Positions 34,473 to 46,988 are shown, counted from the first letter of the stretch. The stretch is 64,000 nt of DNA from Neophaeococcomyces mojaviensis (GCA_030247915.1 JAPDRQ010000072.1:1-64000), one strand, 5' to 3'. A program made the numbers and translations. Notes: generated by a model not told the origin, from the sequence alone.

Positions 34473-36049
34473 TCATCGTCTGGCTTGATCACACTGTTCG
34501 ATGAACCTGTATATTCCTTCCAGACCTTCATAGTCCTCATGACTTTGCTTCATCAAATTGGAGGTGTGCAGTTGCTGATGATTGGGCGAAAAGTACATGG
34601 CAACATCATCTTCAGCAGCACCGTCAGAAGGGTGCAAGGACGAGTAGTCGGACATCTGTGCAGAGATCGGCCGGGATCCAAGCCAGGGATTATCGATGAT
34701 GTCGCCCTCGGAGGTCATGAAACCCATAACTTCTTGAGTGTGAGCTCGATGAGGTAATGGGTTGATGGTCTCGAACTCAAAGTCTTGACTGTCAGTAGAC
34801 AACGAGACAACGTGGTGAGGAGGGGCGGCGGGAGAAAGCATGCCATGCCAGTCAATGTTGTCCCGTTTCGTTCTCTTTGCAGCATGTCGTCCGTCGTAGT
34901 GATCAGCCTCTGATGCCGCCTTTGATGGTGCAAATGGAAACAATAGTGCCATCTCTGCGCCATGTTTTGCTTCAAAATCATCATCCTGACCAACAATGCC
35001 TCTTCTGATGTTCAATTCCTGACACAGCGACTCGACAGTCTCGGCATCACAGCCCGGAAAACGGACTCGTAGCGTGGTAGGATTGACTAAAACTAACGGC
35101 AAGTCACCTAGAGTTGCCAGACGCTTGAGGTCGTTCATGATAGCGGCGAGGTCTTTGAGGGCTCGAGCAAAATCGACAGCAAGAGTGGTCATGATGGTTG
35201 GGTTGGTGATTGTTGCAGCATTGGCGTGCTCGATGGGGAAAGAGTCGACACACTCATCGTGGGAGGAGGATGTGTACGAGGCTGATTTTGGGACAGTGCT
35301 CAGTGGGCCGACAGCGGTGATGGTTGGGGTTACTTTGAAGTCGACGAAACTGCCGGTGGAATCAGTGTGACAAATGTCAAAGGCGTGTCGTGCCTTGTCC
35401 TGGACGGGCGACAAGGCTCGGAAGCGCTTGCTGCCTGTCTTGGGGTTGTATCCATCAAATCGCGCCTTTTGACCAGACAACCAAAATGCTCGAACAGCTT
35501 GAGAGACATTCTGCACTACTTCGGCCGGGTGAGCTGGGCCGTGCGAGAAGTATCTTGCCCCATTGACTCTGCCTGCACCGATGTTGTATCCACCTGCAGA
35601 TCGTGACAGAGTGCCTCCTGTCAAATTGGGTCGCAGTGTCGAAGCGAAGGGCGTTCGAGAAGTGACTCGAGAAACGGCCGTTCTAGTACGTGATTGAGGA
35701 TAGGATGATCGTAAAGGTCTCGCAGTTGCATTCCCTTCACTCGAGAAGTACCGGACTGCTCGGTTGACAACTCGTTGCGTGCTGTATGACCGAGTTTGGC
35801 CCTGTCGAATAGCTTGCAGGCGTGTAACAGGCTTTTCTTCGATCCTTGCATACACTCTTTCCGTCTGTCGTTCTGTACGTGCTTCAAGCTGACCGGCTCG
35901 CCCAAGTGAGTCGCGAACAGCGCGGCTTGCTTTCTCAACGCCGAATCTGGGAAATTGTCAGCATTGAACTCATCGAACAGCTGAACTTGGACTTACCGGA
36001 TCAACCTCATGGTCTTAGCGACCAAGAGGTGACCACCCGACGATGCCAT
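34473..36049 (-). CDS. Conserved fungal protein with mitochondrial-like N-terminus
   Basis: Two exons on the minus strand, 35997-36049 and 34473-35946, give 508 residues; the 50-nt intron is GTAAGT...CCCAG. The first exon reads MASSGGHLLVAKTMRLIR, basic and free of acidic residues, followed by a Ser/Arg-rich stretch (TRSYSTQRVVNRAVRYF) that resembles a mitochondrial presequence. The conserved core includes VSQAVRAFWLSGQKARFDG, VDFARALKDLAAIMNDLKR, LRVRFPGCDAETVESLCQEL and ALLFPFAPS. The C-terminal third is hydrophilic and low in conservation-like features. Some similar fungal proteins are, as I recall, labelled casein kinase II beta 2, but I see no zinc-binding CK2-beta motif here, so I do not use that name. 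The function is unknown. Confidence 0.8.
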
Positions 36050-36719
36050 GATGTTTACCCACCTGGCTTCTGAATGTTGAGGGACTATGAGTGAGAAAGA
36101 TGTTCACTAGACATTAGGCGCAGTTGATATTGCACATTCGCCACATCTCCATGACCACCGCCACAACTCCGCGGGTTGGAGATATTGTTCGGCCAATCAC
36201 GGCATGTTTCTGTTGGACCCTGTGCGCCGATCATCTTGGGTAAGAATTGGCGCGAGCTCGTGATCCCGCGTTACTAATAACGTAGAACAGAACGCGTTGA
36301 ACACGGAGTTTAGTCTCCAACCTCTTTACTTGACAGGAGTTTTTACATGTAGGAACCCGTACAGAGAGGTGCAAATGCGGTGTCACCATTTCACACATAA
36401 TGATCATTTAAACAGTTGGTGAAACCCTGCTAGTGTCTAATAACTACATGAACAAGGTTGTGTAAAAGAGGCTGCCAGGTTTCCCCACTGTTAGCCTCGA
36501 CCCATTATTTCACGTGGGACAGCATATTCTAATGCACGTGATCTTGTTGCATCTCAACTGCCTGGTCTGACGTGTAGGCTTCGGTCCAATCACATTAGCT
36601 TGCCTGCGCGCCACGCGCCTTACGGCGATGCAGGTTTTGTGACTGCCCTCCTCAGCCTCACAGCGAATGTGTCAAGATGACTGCATCCTTCCCTTGTCAC
36701 GTGGGATATCATTTGCGTT
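36050..36719. other. Divergent promoter region
   Basis: About 670 bp between the minus-strand conserved gene and the NLR gene. Two similar CACGTG-type elements occur, TTTCACGTGGGAC at about 36508 and GTCACGTGGGATA at about 36696, the second within 25 bp of the NLR start. These are E-box-like (bHLH) sites by sequence, with no functional evidence. Confidence 0.5.
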
Positions 36720-39700
36720 ATGAGCGCTCCTGTCATGGCGAGTGCTTCTGGATCACGACGCAGTCATGCCGACTACACGGTGGGGTGTATTTGCCCGATG
36801 GGTGTTGAACTGGCGCCAGTTGAAGCTATGCTCGATAAGATCCACGAACCACTTCCTACCAGCCGAGACCAAAATGCCTACACTCTAGGTGACATAGGAG
36901 GACACAATGTGGTAATAACGGTCATGCCGAAGACTGGCAACAACGTGGCGGCGACCGTGGCTACCCAACTACTAAACGACTTTCCCTCAATCCGATTCGG
37001 TCTGCTGGTAGGCATTGGAGGGGGGGTGCCGGGTGAAGCAGATGCGCGCCTGGGCGATGTGGTGGTGAGTCAGCCCAAGGACACGTTCGGCGGAGTGGTG
37101 CAGTATGATTTGGGAAAGAGGCTGGAGGGTGGAAAGTTCGAAAGGACAGGATTACTACGTGAGCCACCCGCAGTGTTAAGCGCCAATGTACGAAAGCTGG
37201 AAGCTCAGCATCGAAGGCTTGGACATAATTTGTCGCGATACATATCGGAGATGCTCCAGAAGTACCCGGCGATGCAGGACGAATATTCGTTTCCCGTGGC
37301 GGAGCGAGATCAATTATTTGTTACTGCCTATAAGCATCAACTAGGCCCTACCTGTGACCAATGTGACGAACAGCAGACAGTCCCACGCCCGGACCGACCA
37401 AACAACAGACCTAAGATCCATTACGGAACGATCGGATCGGCGAATGTAGTGGTGAAAGATGCGACGCTCCGAGATGAGCTCCACCGAGACATGCACATCC
37501 TGTGCGTGGAGATGGAAGCGGCAGGTTTGATGAATGACTTCCCGTGTCTCGTCATTCGTGGCATCTGCGACTATGCCGATTCACATAAGAACAAGAAGTG
37601 GCAGCCGTACGCGGCGGCTGTGGCGGCAGCGTACATGAAGGAGCTGCTGGCAACCATTCCGACTCAAGAAGTGGCTCAAATCGGTCGTGCCGTCAAAAGC
37701 ACCGCATCCCGTGAGTTACCCCCACTACCATGAAAACTGGAGGACGGAAGTCCCGCGCTGTAGGAAATTGAGTCGCAACTGTGTTCAGGGCGTGACTAAT
37801 GGTCTCACCAGCGTTCAAGCTCGGTCTACACTTTACAGAAGCCCCAGTCATCGAATCCGACCTCTTCATCGGTCGTCTCTCTGAGTTGGACAAGATGGAC
37901 GAAATCTTACGACCACCGAATTCACCACAAGAACATCATCGTCTGGTCTTGGGCGGGATGGGCGGCATTGGTAAAACGCAACTGGCCATAGCATACGCGA
38001 GGCGACAGTGCTATTCCTACGAATCCATTTTCTGGCTCAATGCCACGTCAGAAGCTGGTCTGAAACAGAGCCTACGACTTATGGCGCAACGAATATTGGA
38101 AGTGGAAAAGTACCAAGAACTAGACGATGACCAAATTCTGCTTCACATCTCACGTTGGCTGTTAGATACGAGGAACACGCGATGGCTCTTAATTTTCGAC
38201 AACTACGATGAGCCGAGTAGTTACGATATTCGAAAGTATTGTCCTTATGGCGCACATGGCAGTGCTATCATCACCACTCGTCTCCCGGATCAAGTCGGTG
38301 GTCAACTGCTTCCTGTACGACCCATAGAGAATATCGAACAGAGTCTAGAAATTCTCGAGACGCGGTCGAAGCGAGATCACGTTAAGACCGGTAAGAATCT
38401 TCGCGCAAAAACCATCTTGCCTTCACTGACTTCGGCCATAGATCTACATGCGCGTCGTCTTGCGGAGCGAATGCAGGGCCTTCCGTTGGCCTTGGCGACT
38501 GCAGGAGCATACCTTCACAAGAGCACATGGACCTTCGAGCGATATCTACAAGAGTACGAGAGGCGATGGAATATAAATCCACGACGGCCGCTGCAGCTTC
38601 GCGAATATCAAGATCGGACCCTTTACACAACATGGAATATGTCGTATGGGCGTCTTAAAGAAGAGGATACCGATGCCGCACGGCTACTTAAGCTGTTGGC
38701 TTACTTCGACAATCAACGTATTTGGTTTGAATTGATGCACGCGGGGATCACTAATAATTCTCCTGAATGGCTGGTGGTCATAATTGGTGACGCATCGGAC
38801 TTCGAAAGCGCGATGAGGATGCTCGCTGACTACTGTTTTGTGGAACTACAGTTGACAACCCAATCGTATAGTATGCACGCTTGCGTTCACGATTGGACGT
38901 TGGCCGGACTTAACCAGAATGTAGAGTCCTGGAGCTACTGGTATGCGTTTGATTGTGTTGCTAGCTCTATCAGCCGCAAGGACTGGAACTCTCTCGGGCA
39001 GGTTCAATATGCTCACCTGGCACCTCATGCAGTCAGGCTGACGCACACCAACTTTAACAAAGTTGGAGAAATTATTTCAGACGATCGAATGTGCGATGCA
39101 GAGTATATTTCACAGCTACTTCAAGAACAAGTTCGACTCGGAGCTGCCGGGTTAATGTACGAGCGAGCACTGGCTGGAAGGGAGAAAGCACTGGGAGCGG
39201 AGCACACCTCGACTCTCGACACGGTCAACAATCTCGGTGTACTGTACTACAATCAAGGTAAGCTAGAGAAGGCGGAGCAGATGTGCATGCGAGCACTAGC
39301 TGGAAGGGAGAAAGCACTAGGAGCAGAGCACACCTCGACCCTCGACACGGTCAACAATCTCGGTGTACTGTACCGGAATCAGGGTAAGCTAGAGAAGGCG
39401 GAGCAGACGTATATGCGAGCACTAGCTGGGAAGGAGAAAGCACTAGGGGCGGAGCACACCTCGACTCTCAACACGATCGACAATCTCGGTATACTGTACT
39501 GGAATCAAGGTAAGCTAGAGAAGGCGGAGCAGATGTATATACGAGCACTAGCTGGGAAGGAGAAAGCACTAGGGGCGGAGCACACCTCGACTCTCGACAC
39601 GGTCAACAATCTCGGTGTACTGTACCGGAATCAGGGTAAGCTAGAGAAGGCGGAGCAGATGTACATGCGAGCACTAGCTGGGAAGGAGAAAGCACTAGGG

Positions 39701-39760
39701 GCGGAGCATAGCTCGACTCTCGACACGGTCAACAATCTCGGCAGTCTGTACAGGAAGTAA
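36720..39760 (+). CDS. NLR-like STAND protein: nucleoside-phosphorylase / NB-ARC / TPR
   Basis: Two exons, 36720-37710 and 37812-39760, encode 979 residues. The 101-nt intron GTGAGT...CACCAG lies between the first two domains. Residues about 18-320 are a PNP/UDP-phosphorylase-like domain (VGCICPMGVELAPVEAML, LLVGIGGGVPG, VEMEAAGLMNDFPCLVIRG). The NB-ARC module has the P-loop GMGGIGKT at 379-386, Walker B WLLIFDNYD, ITTR and GLPLAL. Residues 783-979 are kinesin-light-chain-like TPR units of 42 residues. Fungal proteins of this architecture are STAND/NLR receptors; some control heterokaryon incompatibility or other nonself responses. An ATPase-switched oligomerising sensor is the family expectation. 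The last TPR unit is cut by a TAA. Confidence 0.93.
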
Positions 39761-39795
39761 GGAAAGCCGTGGCATGCGGAGCAGATGTACTCTAG
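39167..39795 (+). repeat. 126-bp tandem TPR repeats with decayed end
   Basis: Four complete units of 126 bp (39167-39292, 39293-39418, 39419-39544, 39545-39670) and a fifth cut at 39760. Unit consensus begins ALAGKEKALGAEHTSTLDT. Differences between units are few base changes. After the TAA at 39758-39760 the DNA remains readable as a TPR unit in the same frame, including 15 identical bases GCGGAGCAGATGTAC, before similarity fades at about 39795. Confidence 0.92.
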
Positions 39796-39932
39796 AATTC
39801 TTTCCCCGGATAGAAAGCCTTATAGGGTGTTTCATCACGCCAGGACCTGGTTCCAATAGGACGAGAGTTATAGGCTGAATGACACCGGTTTTGCACTTGT
39901 CTGTACAGTATCTCTGTAACCTAATCTGAAAC

Positions 39933-41506
39933 GTGAAGACTGTGAGGCTCCACCAAATCATATTGCCGACCTTGCTTGATTTTCCAGAGGAGCTACTTCC
40001 AGCTATCGTGAAGTACCTGTACTCTAAACGCAATACCCTCCTCAGTCTCGCAGTTGTCTGCAAACGCTTCGCTCCCCTTGCACGCATCCTCCTTGTTAAA
40101 CGTGCATTTATCAACGTTCCCAAGACCAAAGCTGCCGGACGATGTCTTTCGCAGAATTTTACCGGTTTTCGACACTTCCTGAAAAAGTATCCAGAGCTTG
40201 TGGATTGCCTTGACTGGTTGGATATGAGCTATACTCGAAAACGCCTACCCAAGGCTTTTGACGAGATTCTGCAAATCGTAGCAAAATCCCAGTCTCTCAC
40301 ACGACTTAGCTTCTGCCTCGGCTCACAGGCACAGTTTTCCAAGGTACCCATTCTATTTCATCCTCCACCAGGTTGTTTCACTACACTGCAGGAGATAGAC
40401 ATCGATGTCAACGACAGTCATCATATGTGCGCGGAATATCTTGTCGAGTTGTGCGAACTGCCGAATTTGCGTACTTTGCGGAACTCACTCGCAAATGTGA
40501 CCGCTCGCTGCTCACAAGCCATGCTTGAGATGCTAGAAGCTCGCCTCAAGACTACCTGCCTACCCCTACAGCATCTCGAGTCAATGGGGACCGACCACAC
40601 ACATCGATCTGGTCAAACTTTTGCTTCCGGCATCTCCATACATGGAGACGCTGCACTTGTCCCTCCCTAGTCCGGGTGTTGCACTAGCAAATGAGCACTG
40701 GTTTTCGGATTTCATCATGGATCATGATGCCAATCACCCTTTCAGTCCAGGAGAAATCAACCGACATTTAAGGTTTGTTTCGAAAACGCTGGAACAGTCA
40801 TCAATCGTCACCATGAGACATGGCGACCACAATTATGACTCCGTCTCTGTCCACCCAAGCGTACACGACAACTCATATCTAGATCTCTCCTCATTCGAGA
40901 AGCTATATAGTCTTACCCTCTCGAGCTACCTGCTGTTCGGCGAACACTATTCGGCGGCCGAAGAACATACGATCGAAGGACGGAAGATATGGCAACTCTT
41001 TGCCTCCCCACATCGAGAACCTACGCATATACTTTGAAGGTCACCAAGGTATATTTGAGTCCCTCCGCGAACTGTCTGCAACGCTCCCTGGAAACGATGA
41101 CACCGACTAGCGGGAGGAGACCGTGGTTCAATCTATCACCAACCCTCTGAGCCTTGGATGGCTGATTGAGCTTCTGGAGGAGATATCGAGAGGTCGCTTC
41201 CCACAACCGCAATCGATCGTTCTAGAAGAATGTTACTCTGCTCGCTTCGAGAGTTGGAAGCTGATAGATGTAGCTGAGTTGATTCCCGAAATTGCTGAGG
41301 TGGAGGTGCGAGTTTGCGTTAGGATCATGGTGCCAGAAGCTCTGGTCGATATGTGTATAGCCGTCTTGAGAGGGGTCGGCTTTACAGAGGGTGTCGACAC
41401 TTCGCGCGAAGATGTAGTGAGGGCACATGTTGTTGAATCTCTCAGGAGAGAGGGTATGCACGTTGAGGCCGATGAAATATTGGCAAAGCCCGACCTCATT
41501 CGTTGA
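39933..41506 (+). pseudogene. F-box protein gene, broken
   Basis: The first part (39933-40605) encodes LLDFPEELLPAIVKYLYSKR followed by LAVVCKRFAPLAR, an F-box, with no ATG in frame ahead of it. At about 40590-40610 the coding sense moves to another frame (THIDLVKLLLPASPYMETLHL). A second shift is needed at about 41005, where the text continues NLRIYFEGHQGIFESLREL. An in-frame TAG lies at 41108-41110, after which the same frame stays open to 41506. Two shifts, one nonsense codon and a missing start make it a pseudogene unless unusual introns exist, and I found no splice pairs that repair it. F-box proteins normally recruit substrates to SCF ubiquitin ligases. Confidence 0.78.
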
Positions 41507-41788
41507 CCCAGTCACCTCGTTGCTCTTGGGTAAGCGATAGCAGAGAATATGAAGAGTGCAAAACTCATCCTGGATGGGCAACTTGTTTGATACCCTTGCT
41601 GATGAGAGGAGTATATAGCTCGATATCAAGAGCTACTAATGTTGATACAAGAATTTCCCCTCAGCATTGCCATTCGACATTCTTGCATGCTGCTTAGACT
41701 CTCTGACACACACAAAATCTTTCACGAAAAACCGAGCGGAGATCCTCTGAGATCGTCGCTCAAATACGTTGACCAACCCCAGAATATG

Positions 41789-44085
41789 TTACATGCTACC
41801 AACTTGAGCGACACCAACCTCCTCGGCAACTAGCCGCTCCCACTGTATCCATTCATTCGGATCCATTTCGAACGACAGAAGATTGGGAAAATCGTAGGCT
41901 TCAAAATTTCCGGAGTCAGGGAAATCTCCCTCATGTCTCTGAGGTTGGGGCCCATTGGGGCCGAACGAATTCCGGGCGACAGATCCGGAATCTGCTAGTG
42001 GATCTCTGGTTCTCAATGGCGAGCTTGCTGGTGGTGCTCGACAGCGACGGATCGCAGTGATGTAGATTGGCGCTGATGGTTCAGGAAGGCCTTCTGCTCT
42101 CGAAGCCGCAACGTGGTCGTTCCAAACTTCCAGCGTCCACTTGCCCAATGCTGCGTACACGGCTCCAGTGGCTTCCTCAAATACCTGGGGGTACTGTGAG
42201 TACACCACCCCAATCAGCTGCCATGCCCTGTCGACCTCGGGCCCGGTTTTGCGGTGTCGGATTTCTATGAGTACGTAAAGCATCGTGTTCCACAGGTAGC
42301 TCGTGCCGATTTGCCACATGTATTTTTCGAAAACGTTGTCACCTTTTTGCATCAAGGTTGCGTATTCCAGCAACTTCATGGCGTTTGCGAATACTATGTT
42401 GCGCTCGCTTTGGAGAACTTCGCGAGGACTGTTTGCGTATTGTCGTGGATTGTGGGCAAAAAGCTTCATCTTGCATACTGACGACCTGATCATGACCGAC
42501 ACAATGGTGTGAAGTGAGTTGGATGGGTCACAATACCGTAGATACTTCCTCTCCATAGAATCTTCGATCTGGCTTATCAAGTTGTCCTTTCTGGCGGGTG
42601 TGATATCTGGACTGGCGAGCACATCCCAGCGCACATCACCAGGAAACAAGGTTGGGAATTTGCGCAACGATTCAATGATGTCGCATCTGATCAAGCAGAC
42701 CACAACAGAGGTGATGCCGTTGCGTTCCGGTGGTAGATCGACCATGTCCGGGTGCATGTCCTCATCGTCGACGTTCAGAGGCGTTTTAGTATCCCCGTAG
42801 GAAAGATCCATAGACGGTCTTGTTCCCAGCAAGTCGGCCACACGATAATCCATGTGAACAAGGTGCCACCAAAGTCGCCTTCGCATCTCTGTTTCGAATG
42901 GAGGGAGGCCAAGTGATGTGCCATCTCGATGGAGTCCCATTTTGCGTGCAAGTCGTATGGCGACTCCTGATAAAACATGTAGCGTGTCGCTTCGGTAACT
43001 ATTTCTTACACCCATCTTTTCGGTTAGCTCAACATTGAAAAAGAGCCTCGGTAATTGTAGCTTACCATGAACATTGCATATGCTCGAAGAGTTGTTGGAC
43101 TGGAAGTTGATAGGAACCCTGCATTCACCAAGGCTTTGCGAGTGGCAATTCGGTAGCGGGAGTATATGGCCGATTTCTCTGCTCCAAATATATTTTGGCA
43201 CTCGGCTGCCTCCAAAGTGCCAACTGTGGTAAGGTAGAAAGCAAATATAACTGCCTCTAAGCTTCTCGACAGGCTCTCAGGATGTTGCAGTGCATTCGTC
43301 AATGAGGGCCAGAATGTAGGAAGGTGCAAGATTTTCATCATTGGGTCAACTCGATCGGCATAGATTTCCTTCAACTTTGCCAATATCTGAACAGAAGGGT
43401 GGAGGCTTGCAAGGTTCCCAAATTTGGAATTGTGTTCAGGTTCAAAGAACAGCTGACTTTCGTGAACATTAGACTCATCGGTTGCATCACTAAGGGTTTC
43501 AAATTCCGGATGTTGAAACTAAAGAGTGATTAGTGAGAGAACTTTTTGAGAACGACAAAGAGTAGGCGTTCACCTACTTCATCCCCTAAGTTGTAAATGG
43601 ACCAGAGAGCACTGCATAACATAAGAGACTACCGAAGATGGAAAGTGACAACAGACATACCTGTCGAAATATCTCGACGATCCCTCTTTTGTTATGAGTC
43701 TTGGATTAGTCTCCTTGAGTCCGAAAGGGTCACTCTGGCTCTTGGGTTGAGGCTCGGTATCTTCATCCATTTCAACATCAGGCTGAGATACCATTTCCAC
43801 ATCAGATTCATTGAAATCTTCAGATGGCTCTATCTTTGCTCCATACGACTTCAACAGCTCTTCATATCGTTTTAGTTTGGCATGTAGACCTTCTCTGGGG
43901 GGTTTGGCCCTTGTTCGTTTCCCGCGCACAGGAGCAACAAAGCTGCATTCCTTCTCAGTCTTGACACAATTGGTGCAAGGAGTGCGTCGGTCACACCTGA
44001 CCTTGCGCTTTCGACAAGTTAGGCAAGAGTAGCCTTTCAAACCATCATCGGGTTCTTGCTGCCCCGCTACCGAAGATCGAGGCAT
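41789..44085 (-). CDS. Zn2Cys6 transcription factor with fungal-specific TF domain
   Basis: Four exons on the minus strand: 43661-44085, 43578-43611, 43066-43518 and 41789-43015; introns are 49, 53 and 50 nt and all joins keep frame, giving 712 residues. The Zn2Cys6 cluster is C21-C24-C31-C37-C40-C47, followed by a basic linker and a short coiled-coil-like segment (KLKRYEELLKSYGAK). The middle homology region includes the typical RRLWWHLVHMDYRVADLLG and the C-terminus is acidic. It is a nuclear DNA-binding regulator expected to bind CGG triplets. It is transcribed away from the MFS transporter at 44395, with 309 bp between the start codons, so it probably controls that gene and possibly itself. 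Confidence 0.92.
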
Positions 44086-44394
44086 ATTTGATCAAAACCC
44101 TTCACCAGTAAGGTGAAGATGACAAGCCAGGGTCAAAATAAAAGGAGCAGGTAGTGCGATTCGTGAAGTTCCAGAGATGCTTTGATTGGTGGCGCCTCTC
44201 GGTGTTCGGGAATGGGAAAATAACTTTTTGAGCGCCGAAAAGCGACTATGCTCCTAATTTGTCGGTACCGACTGCAGCCTGCGAGATCAATTATGAACAC
44301 CTTGCTCATTCCCTTTGCTCATTCATTTGTATAATTAGTCTTGGATCTCAAAGAAGTTTTGAACAACTTTTCTTCATGTGCCTAAAAAATCATC
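44086..44394. promoter_or_regulatory. Bidirectional promoter with two inverted repeats
   Basis: This 309-bp divergent promoter holds a perfect 12-bp palindrome GTCGGTACCGAC at 44261-44272, with inverted CGG/CCG halves as expected for a Zn2Cys6 dimer. A second inverted repeat, CTTCACC/GGTGAAG with a 5-nt spacer, is at 44100-44118, about 15 bp from the regulator's ATG. Function is inferred from shape and position only. Confidence 0.5.
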
Positions 44395-46119
44395 ATGTCG
44401 CAACCTTCAACAAGCGATGGCAACGAAAAGCCTACTGGGAATGTCACCCAAAACGAGGCGAATTCCGACGAATATCCGAGTAGTCAGAAGCGGATTTTGA
44501 TCATGGCAGCGATCTACTTGGCCACTTTCTTGGTGACTTTGGTACGACAAATCTTTTGTTTTGAGAGGTGATTTTTCGGTTATGGGATTCGTTTGCTAAC
44601 TCGTTATTTCAAACCGCAGGACCAAAACATCATATCAACAGCCATCCCGCGCATCACTGACGAGTTTCACTCTTTAAATGATGTTGGATGGTATGGCACG
44701 GCGTATTTACTTACCATGTGTAGCTTCCAGCTTCTCATGGGTAAAGTATACAAATTCTACCCTGCCAAACCTATTTTTCTGGGAGGATGTGCCCTTTTTG
44801 AGATTGGTTCAGCCGTTTGTGGCGCGGCACCCAGCTCCAATGCTTTCATTGTTGGTCGTGCCATTGCTGGCTTAGGATCTTCTGGGATGTTTTCTGGAGC
44901 GATGGTCATCATGTTCTACACTATTCCACTACAGCAGCGACCAATCTATCAAGGCGCCTTTGGAGCTGTCTTTGCGGTTGCATCTGTTGTCGGCCCTTTG
45001 GTCGGAGGTACCTTTACCGACAAGGTAACCTGGCGATGGTGTTTTTACATCAATCTTCCTGTGGGGGCAGTTTCGATTATCGTGACGATGCTGATTTTGC
45101 ATCTGCCCAACCAGAAGCTTGATGCACAAGCCGAAGGATGGGTTGCAAAAATGAAGCAACTCGACCCTATCGGCAATCTCGTGTTCTTTCCAGGCATTAT
45201 CTGTCTGGTTCTGGCCCTTCAGTGGGGAGGAACTCAGTACTCTTGGTCGGATGCTCGCATCATCGTCCTTCTGGTTCTTTGTGGCGTCCTCTGCCTTGCC
45301 TTTGTGGGCATCCAGATTTGGAAGAAGGAAGATGCAACTGTGCCGCCCCGCATCGTGAAGCAACGTAGCATCGCAGCTGCGGTCTGGTTTGGGTTCTTCA
45401 ACGGTGCCGCTATGATGGCTATCATGTACTATCTTCCAATCTGGTTTCAAGCCGTCAAGGGCGTCAGTGCGGTCAAGTCCGGAATCATGCTGCTTCCCAT
45501 GATCCTTTCAACAGTCATAGGGTCTATAGGCTCCGGCGTCATCATCTCTAGGCTCGGCTATTACACCCCATTCTTCCTCCTCAGCTCAATCCTTATGCCA
45601 ATCGGAGCCGGCCTTCTAGCAACTTTCACTCCGTCCACTGGTCATGCCAAGTGGATTGGCTACCAAGTTCTTTTCGGAATCGGTCTTGGACTCGGCGCGC
45701 AGCAGCCATTGACTGTTGCTCAGACCGTCCTGGAAAGGTCAGACATCGCGACCGGGTCTGCACTCATCATGTTCACACGATTTCTAGGCTCGGCAATATT
45801 TCTACCAGTCGCGCAAAACATCCTCCTCAATAGTCTAGTGTCAAAGCTCACCAATCTGCCCGGAATCAGCCCTAGTGCCGTTATAGGTGGCGGTGCCACC
45901 GAACTAAGAAGCTTGGCTTCCGGAGATGATCTGCAAACACTTCTTTCTGATTACAACGCGGCTCTAGTTGATGTCTTTTACATGGTGGCAGCAACATGCG
46001 CTGTGACTATTTTCGGCAGCGTCTTTGTGGAATGGCGGAGCCTAAAAGCTCGCGCTGCAGAGCAAGCGGGTACGATTCAGAAATCTGCAGAAACCGTAAA
46101 GACCTCAGAGTCTGTGTAA
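44395..46119 (+). CDS. MFS drug/metabolite exporter (DHA2, 14-TM type)
   Basis: Two exons, 44395-44541 and 44620-46119, encode 548 residues; the 78-nt intron GTACGA...CGCAG falls just before the family motif, and joining restores LVTLDQNIISTAIPRI in TM1. The protein has 14 predicted membrane helices. Motif C-like VASVVGPLVGGTFTDKVTWRW and the loop GRAIAGLGSSG are characteristic of fungal DHA2 proton antiporters that export toxins, drugs or secondary metabolites. The N-terminus is polar and Ser/Asn-rich. A divergent Zn2Cys6 regulator is adjacent, a common arrangement for inducible efflux. No biosynthetic gene is near, so a self-made substrate is not indicated. Confidence 0.93.
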
Positions 46120-46988
46120 TATGGTTACAGATCCAGCCCGGGCAACCAAAATCTGTATTATAGATTATTACTTTGACCTCAACTCCACTTTGTATTTCTA
46201 ACACAATTCAACCAGACACGATTTCGACATATCAGGAGATTTCATAATTATTCTCAGAAGGAGGTGAATGATGAAGCATAACACATGCTAAAACTCTTGC
46301 GCTGTGCCGTGGGAAGAGAGCTTGGCATTTTAAATGGCACAGCAATAATGTTACTGCACTGATCTGCAATGCTACCAACCTTTTAAAAATGCGACGTCAT
46401 ATAAGGCAGACTTATAGAAATGAAAACCTGTGTTTCGCCCTAGATGCGTAGTGAAAGCCCACCAGGCAACTGTTCTACTCCGCTTCCCCATGTTTGTGGA
46501 ATATTGCTGGCCCCCACACCATTCTGCATCTGTGTTACGAATACGAGCCGATAAGGCGGAAAGCGGAAGGCAGAATACTGTCAACCCTCCTTTCCCTATC
46601 TGCACCAGTGGTCCAAAAAGCATGGGGATACACCAAGCGATAACCAGCCATGAAGGTGGATGATGGAATAGGAAGCGGCTTGCTCGATCTGATGAATCCT
46701 GCAGGATTTTTGCAATGAGGTTGTGCTTTTGGTTTGTTGCATAGAATTGCTATGTCAAGCGGAGGATCTGGGCTTTGATTCAACAAGGTGCAAGCGGGGC
46801 AACATATAACTACAAAGCCAGGAGTCGGCCCCGCATTCACACTTGGGGGCCGTTGACTCCTAACGTCAGTTGACTGTAGGCTGGAGAAACCAGCGCTCTA
46901 TATTATATCCTCAATTCCACAAGATGTGATCCTCAAAACCCACCACTGGGTTAAGGAGCCTGATAAAGTTCATTGCACCAAGCTCCCA
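46120..46988. other. Gene-poor region
   Basis: About 870 bp between the MFS gene and the next membrane-protein gene. No coding or repeat feature is supported. Confidence 0.5.

Noticed and set aside
34473..36049. Casein kinase II beta subunit label
   Set aside because: The CK2-beta zinc-binding cysteines and acidic loop are not visible, so the name is not supported.
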